Assembly: GCA_009193035.1 (NCBI GenBank)
Contig: SWDT01000229.1
Span: 1-33,340, forward strand
Reading direction: 5' to 3'
DNA: 33,340 nucleotides
Source: Halicephalobus mephisto
Taxonomy: Eukaryota > Nematoda > Chromadorea > Rhabditida > Panagrolaimidae
Every line of letters starts with the position of its first letter. Positions within the stretch are counted from its first letter, which is position 1. Below, one piece after another: positions 30,690 through 33,340 of this stretch. The notes below the pieces were generated by a model, which did no database searches, was not told where the DNA came from, and was given only the letters and a program-made list of their open reading frames with translations. Both the position numbers and the translations under genes were made by a program.

Positions 30690-30699
30690 TATAAGCTCA

Positions 30700-32910
30700 A
30701 AACAGCTTAATCGTCAATGCCTTAAAAGCTGAACTTGTGGCTGAAATATAACTATTAATCAATCGAATGGGAATTCTCTTGTCTTCTGTTTCACTGCCAT
30801 AAAAAGAAAAAAAAAAGTAGTAAATTGAAATCTATACTTTATACTCACCTACAAAGAGTTTGCATATATTAAGATTACAACTTAGATTATACTCGCCTAT
30901 TTCAATTTTAATAAATATCCGCTTTAATGCACAGTTGAAAAACTCAAGATACAATAGCCAAATCAGCCAATTATCACCACAGAATTAAATATCAATTATC
31001 CAGATATTATCATAATTCCAAGCCAACAATATGAGATATTCAAACATTAATAACAGCATATTAACTATTTAATGACATATATGTATGATGTATAATTAGA
31101 TCCCTAATGATTTTTCACACAATTTTTTAAAATCCGTAATACAACAATCAGTAGATTAACACAATAACGTATATCACAAGGTCTGAATTCAACCTAGAAA
31201 CTTGCTCATAGTACCAGACAGAGCTTAAGCAAACACTAGTCTCTCTCCACCAAAGCAAACTTCTATGTAGCTAAAAATAAATCGAAAAATCTCCATTCAT
31301 ATTACTTAAATCACTCCCTCATCAATAGAGTCATCACGCTGAAAATATGACCACCAACCAGTTTTAAAGTACCATACTCTGAGCTGTATATAATAAGTAC
31401 AGTAATCTCAAGATCCATAGATACAGTATACCAGTAAAACAAACGTACTTCACTTCTCAATGGTAGTGTGCGAAAGTTGGCTTTAATGCTAACAGCAGTA
31501 CAATTCCAATACAAATTAATAACTAAGAATATTGTTATTACAGATATTAGTTGTTAATGAAATTAGAAACCATAAAAAATCATTAGAAACTGTTTTCACG
31601 AGCTACGCTTAAATTACCAAAATATCCTTTTAAACATTTCCGAAAATTACAATAAAATATTATGCATTTATCATATTTAATTTTCTTTAATTGATGTTCT
31701 ATTTTACAATACATTTGAACGCAAATATCCATGTTATTAACCTTTTGTAATTTTTGTCCAACAAAAATTTTTGTCATTTCAGAGTATTATTCTATTAAAA
31801 TCTACGTAATACTTTATGAAAATTAATAGTGCTTGACTACATTAATTTTATATTTTAAAATTCTTTTTTATTTAAAACCTCTCACTTTATTTAGAGGTGT
31901 TACAATTCCTCTTCAATTATGAAAGCAAACCGAAAATACGCTACAGTATAATTCTCAGCAAATAAATCTGACTACGGAGAACCAATAGCGAGAGATATAC
32001 TGAATACCAGATTTAATATTTTATGAATTTTTCTAGTGATCATAAATGAATTAAAAAATAATTTTAAACAACAAAGTTAGTGTAGAATAATCAGCTGTAA
32101 CAGACTGAAAAAGTTATAAAAATAATTGAATCAGAAGAAGTGATTTATTTGAGAGTGGTTTTAAAATGACTTTCTTCGATTGAGAATAAAGAACCTCAGT
32201 TATGGAAATAACCAATTTTTATGTGTTTTAATAGGCCTAAAGATGCATTAATTAAATGACAACTGTTTCAACAGTTATTAGTCTATCGGTGAAGTTCGTG
32301 GAAAGCAAGCAATATCTTTCGAGAATGCTGTGGCCTCTTTAATAAAAAGTACGTGAAAATCAATCGCTGTAGGAAATACAACGTTTTAGATCACAATTAC
32401 AACTATTTCAACAATTCTTTACATCATAACTATGATGATCTTTTACTCCTCTATCGAAACGATTGTCTTTCCTTAAAATATTAGAATTGATCACATCTCA
32501 CTGATTGTTCATGATCAAATATATCTTTGCATACATTATGGAAAACTTTAATCACGGAAAGAAAGTTCAGATTAAGAAAATGTATATTTATTATCAACGG
32601 GAGCAATAATTAAATTAGTTACAGTAGTCTAATCTAAATATTTAAAATTAAGCGCGACGAGAACCCCTTACTTCTCATAATTCTTAGATCTTTTCCAATT
32701 ATGTAATGAAAAATTCACAATGATTTAGATAGCAGACATTTTTGGTTGATAGACTATGTATAGACTGAGAGATTAAATAATTACGGTATTCTAGAGTGAA
32801 TATTGGAATCAAAATGATTATTCAATTTATCGAGATAAATATGAAGAGATATTCATGAAAATGATTAATAATTTTATTTTTCGGGAGAATTTTAAGAACA
32901 GCAATATTCA
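30700..32910. other. Intergenic region, nothing recognised
   Basis: About 2.2 kb of AT-rich, mostly unique sequence holds only short frames (up to 67 codons) without domains, splice structure or repeats. Its texture differs clearly from the repeat desert at the left end of the window. Confidence 0.5.
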
Positions 32911-32914
32911 TATT

Positions 32915-32998
32915 GTAGGCATAAAGAACGGAGTTAAACTGGAACGGCCTAGACATGTAGGCATAAAGATCGGAGGTAAACTGGAACGGCCTAGACAT
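32915..32998. repeat. 42-bp minisatellite, two copies
   Basis: The unit gtaggcataaagaWcggagg/tt followed by aaactggaacggcctagaca is repeated head to tail at 32915 and 32957 with three differences. It is GC-richer than its surroundings. Confidence 0.95.
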
Positions 32999-32999
32999 A

Positions 33000-33340
33000 A
33001 TGCCCAAAACTCCGCCCAGTCAGCCGACGCCTGTGAAGTGAGACTAAAGTGTTAGAGAGTCAGTCTTTGAGAAATTCCAGCTTCAGATCGGTCCGAGTTT
33101 GACTTCAGTCAAACGAGGACCTTTCCTCTCTTTGTACTATGTTTATGTTGAGATAAACAAGAGTAATTGCTAATAGTAGGAACCAACAGTTTTCTGCCTA
33201 ATTCAAGGAGCTCCCAAGATGTCACTCCATCGACATCCCTTCACACATCTTATCGAACAACCACCTTTACTACATATGGCGATCCTGGGACTACTATAAA
33301 GCAATTAAACAGAGGAGGACTCAAAGACTCACCCAATTTA
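33000..33340 (+). other. Possible LTR-retroelement edge (leader and start of open frame)
   Basis: Downstream of the minisatellite the sequence becomes GC-richer. A TGTTAGAG start at 33,049, a stretch with ctctttgtactatgttt and a gagataaacaag (poly(A)-signal-like) segment resemble an LTR. From about 33,169 a frame is open to the window end and contains SSQDVTPSTSLHTSYRTTTF. Another frame is also open to the end, so the coding frame is uncertain. No primer-binding site or reverse transcriptase is visible because the window stops. Confidence 0.25.

Overview
This window is eukaryotic and almost certainly from a nematode, probably a rhabditid relative. The evidence is very high AT content, short introns with pyrimidine-rich TTTTCAG or TTTTAG acceptors, a muscle-type alpha-actinin gene close to worm ATN-1 in layout and length, and a tandem family of small secreted vWA-like proteins whose promoters carry TGATAA (GATA-factor) sites. 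No prokaryotic feature is present. The species cannot be named from the sequence.

Positions 1-11,400 form a gene-poor AT-rich desert. It is a patchwork of at least a dozen unrelated tandem-repeat families, with periods of about 23, 62, 83, 107, 121, 125 and 215 bp, plus a 270-nt pure pyrimidine tract. Short, less AT-rich islands lie between the arrays. No gene was recognised here. Some islands could be regulatory DNA or 5' exons of the next gene.

Positions 11,417-17,053 (+) hold a complete six-exon alpha-actinin gene (895 aa: two CH domains, four spectrin repeats, degenerate EF hands). One step is ambiguous: two in-phase versions of the exon that ends the second CH domain exist. One continues into the rod. 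The other runs to its own stop and would give a 320-aa actin-binding-domain-only isoform. The intron after the rod-linked version carries two long foldback (inverted-repeat) elements.

Positions 18,400-30,230 (+) hold three tandem paralogs of a secreted, N-glycosylated vWA-like family. The full architecture is signal peptide, degenerate vWA-like domain D1, a vWA domain D2 with a DxSxS MIDAS motif, and degenerate domain D3. The first gene (418 aa) lacks D2. The second (642-644 aa) is intact and has two alternative signal-peptide first exons, each with its own GATA site. The third is broken by several frameshifts in its last exon. A decayed piggyBac element (about 24,315-26,438) sits between the second and third. 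A three-copy foldback (MITE-like) family is scattered through the cluster.

Positions 30,230-33,340 contain a tRNA-derived SINE with a 10-bp target-site duplication, about 2.2 kb with nothing recognisable, a 42-bp two-copy minisatellite, and a possible retroelement edge at the right end.

The best candidates for something undescribed are the D1/D3 domain with its TGxKPGH signature and shuffled gene architectures, the twin-promoter first exons, and the actinin ABD-only exon.
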